From the NCBI GenBank assembly GCA_036768485.1, contig JAVLUZ010000141.1:5903349-5967348 (forward strand): a stretch of DNA of 64,000 bases, read 5' to 3'. This DNA is from Mermis nigrescens. Its lineage: Eukaryota; Nematoda; Enoplea; Mermithida; Mermithidae. Positions 63,143-64,000 of the stretch are shown here, piece by piece (within the stretch, counting starts at the first letter, position 1; every line of letters starts with the position of its first letter). A model generated the notes under the pieces. It saw nothing but the letters and a program-made list of their open reading frames with translations. It was not told where the DNA came from and did not search any database. The translations under genes and the position numbers were made by a program.

Positions 63143-63607
63143 CTATATAGCTATGTTGACAGATTTAGGATTGCCTTTTCGTAAAGTAAAATGTTGTAAA
63201 ATTTCGTTTTTTATGAAGCGAATGATGTAAAGAATGGTCAGAGTGACTAAAATGGCGATACAGCTTAAAAGTTCATTAGAAATCGCACCGAAATCTTCTT
63301 TATGCACACATTTTACATTGCTTTCTAGGCACCTTCCTTCAATATTATTTCCTCGAAAATTTTCATCAATTTTCATACAGGTTTTACACGCAGTCTCAAA
63401 TTTCATAGACTTGAGTTTTGGCAGGCATGTTGTTAAATTTTTCCAATCGGAAACTTGAAAATCACAGCTTTCTTTCAAGATTATGTTTTGAACGGATCTA
63501 GGTAGCCTATTACGGTCTGCTAAATTATGACAAACTATGGTAGACTCATTTTCACAATATGGATCAAGCCCATATGTAAAACGTAAGAGCACCAACAAGA
63601 AAATCAT
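63143..63607 (-). CDS. Small secreted or membrane ORF beside the virus-like gene
   Basis: From the ATG at 63607, about 154 residues. It has a short hydrophobic leader (MIFLLVLLRFTYG), a Cys-rich outer part with about ten cysteines (for example ACKTCMKID), then one membrane segment (LLSCIAILVTLTILYIIRF) and a basic tail. This is a type I membrane layout. An alternative GTG start at 63628 would lengthen the leader. TATAAATA lies at 63635-63642, between the end of the upstream frame and the start. Compact spacing with the Polinton-type gene suggests the same element. No family recognised. Confidence 0.55.
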   Translation of the reverse strand: MIFLLVLLRFTYGLDPYCENESTIVCHNLADRNRLPRSVQNIILKESCDFQVSDWKNLTTCLPKLKSMKFETACKTCMKIDENFRGNNIEGRCLESNVKCVHKEDFGAISNELLSCIAILVTLTILYIIRFIKNEILQHFTLRKGNPKSVNIAI

Positions 63608-63633
63608 CTTTTCTAATGTAAGCAGCACTGCTT

Positions 63634-63643
63634 CTATTTATAA
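63634..63643 (-). promoter_or_regulatory. TATA box candidate
   Basis: TATAAATAG on the minus strand, 27-35 bp upstream of the ATG at 63607, in a very short intergenic gap. Confidence 0.4.
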
Positions 63644-63644
63644 T

Positions 63645-64000
63645 CTACTGTCGTCTGAAATGCAATTTTACGATAGTCTTGCCAAATTCAAAAGGTACGG
63701 GCTGATTTTGATCCGTTTTGATATTTATTTCAATTGTGTTAAATGATTTCTTCAGCACGGGTATATATATAGTGTGGGCTAATATATGCGTGATTAACAA
63801 TATCCATATATTTTCCTTCTATATTCACAACCTGCAGAAGCGGTGCGAAAATATTTCCAACGATTTGAGGCTCAACTATATCGCAATATACGTAAAAGTT
63901 ATGCATTCCGCCTAGCATATTGGGTGAATGGTGGGCAGCTATGGTCAGTTCCTGGGCAATAGTATAATTTATATTTTTAAGCTGACTTTCAAGAAATCCC
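63645..64000 (-). pseudogene. Polinton/Maverick-associated-type protein, copy 2, cut by window edge
   Basis: From 64000 down it aligns residue by residue with the C-terminal third of the 37389 protein (both have IVEPQIVGN and LLQVVNIEGKYMDI). A TATATATA expansion at 63769-63778 shifts the frame, so the frame ends at 63739, while the related tail INIKTDQNQPVPFE lies further on to TAG at 63645. Most of the gene is beyond the window. Confidence 0.7.

Overview
The window is AT-rich eukaryotic DNA from a repeat-loaded invertebrate genome. It has spliced genes with GT-AG introns, metazoan transposon superfamilies (hAT, Ty3/gypsy, Merlin/ISXO2, piggyBac-like, Polinton-like), long TA microsatellites and a 100-N scaffold gap (53058-53157). 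Nematode or arthropod would both fit; the sequence alone does not decide. There is no sign of bacterial gene organisation.

Host genes. One readable gene is present on the + strand: a PAN-domain serine protease in five exons (9159-9483, 10093-10387, 17818-18092, 21695-21837, 23504-23728). All splice phases agree and give a 420-residue product with an intact His/Asp/Ser triad but an unusual S1 pocket. A second copy (34185-about 37240) keeps the same exon structure but has stops and frameshifts. A third copy (58332-58659) is a lone PAN exon. The three lie in the same orientation, as in a tandem family later broken up by transposons.

Mobile DNA. Region by region: 244-1757 is a transposon with about 375-bp inverted ends, with a second copy at 51643-53016. 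2150-6815 is a giant palindrome whose arms are packed with GTGTAAA/TTTACAC motifs. The same arm family recurs at 10862-11660, 30000-31130, 39060-39600 and 55908-62259. 14561-16955 is a fold-back element built of CTACAAG words. 23782-29281 is a Ty3/gypsy-type LTR retrotransposon on the minus strand without reverse transcriptase or integrase, carrying instead an unrecognised coiled-coil ORF. 41870-42462 is a deleted Merlin/ISXO2-like element. 43601-47224 is a decayed hAT transposon with perfect 8-bp target duplications. 53928-55589 is a piggyBac-like TTAA element. 59466-60361 is a hAT-like element full of GATAAA words. A short hAT-like MITE family (about 250-290 bp, ends CAYAssTGGGC, 8-bp target duplications) occurs more than ten times. 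At 43589-47767 three insertion events can be ordered from their target duplications.

Virus-like genes. 37389-38198 and the right edge (63645-64000, minus strand) hold two diverged, frameshifted copies of a Polinton/Maverick-associated type of protein. Next to the right-edge copy is a small secreted or membrane ORF (63143-63607) with a TATA box in the 17-nt gap before its reading frame. The rest is intron or intergenic DNA in which little can be recognised; these stretches are listed.
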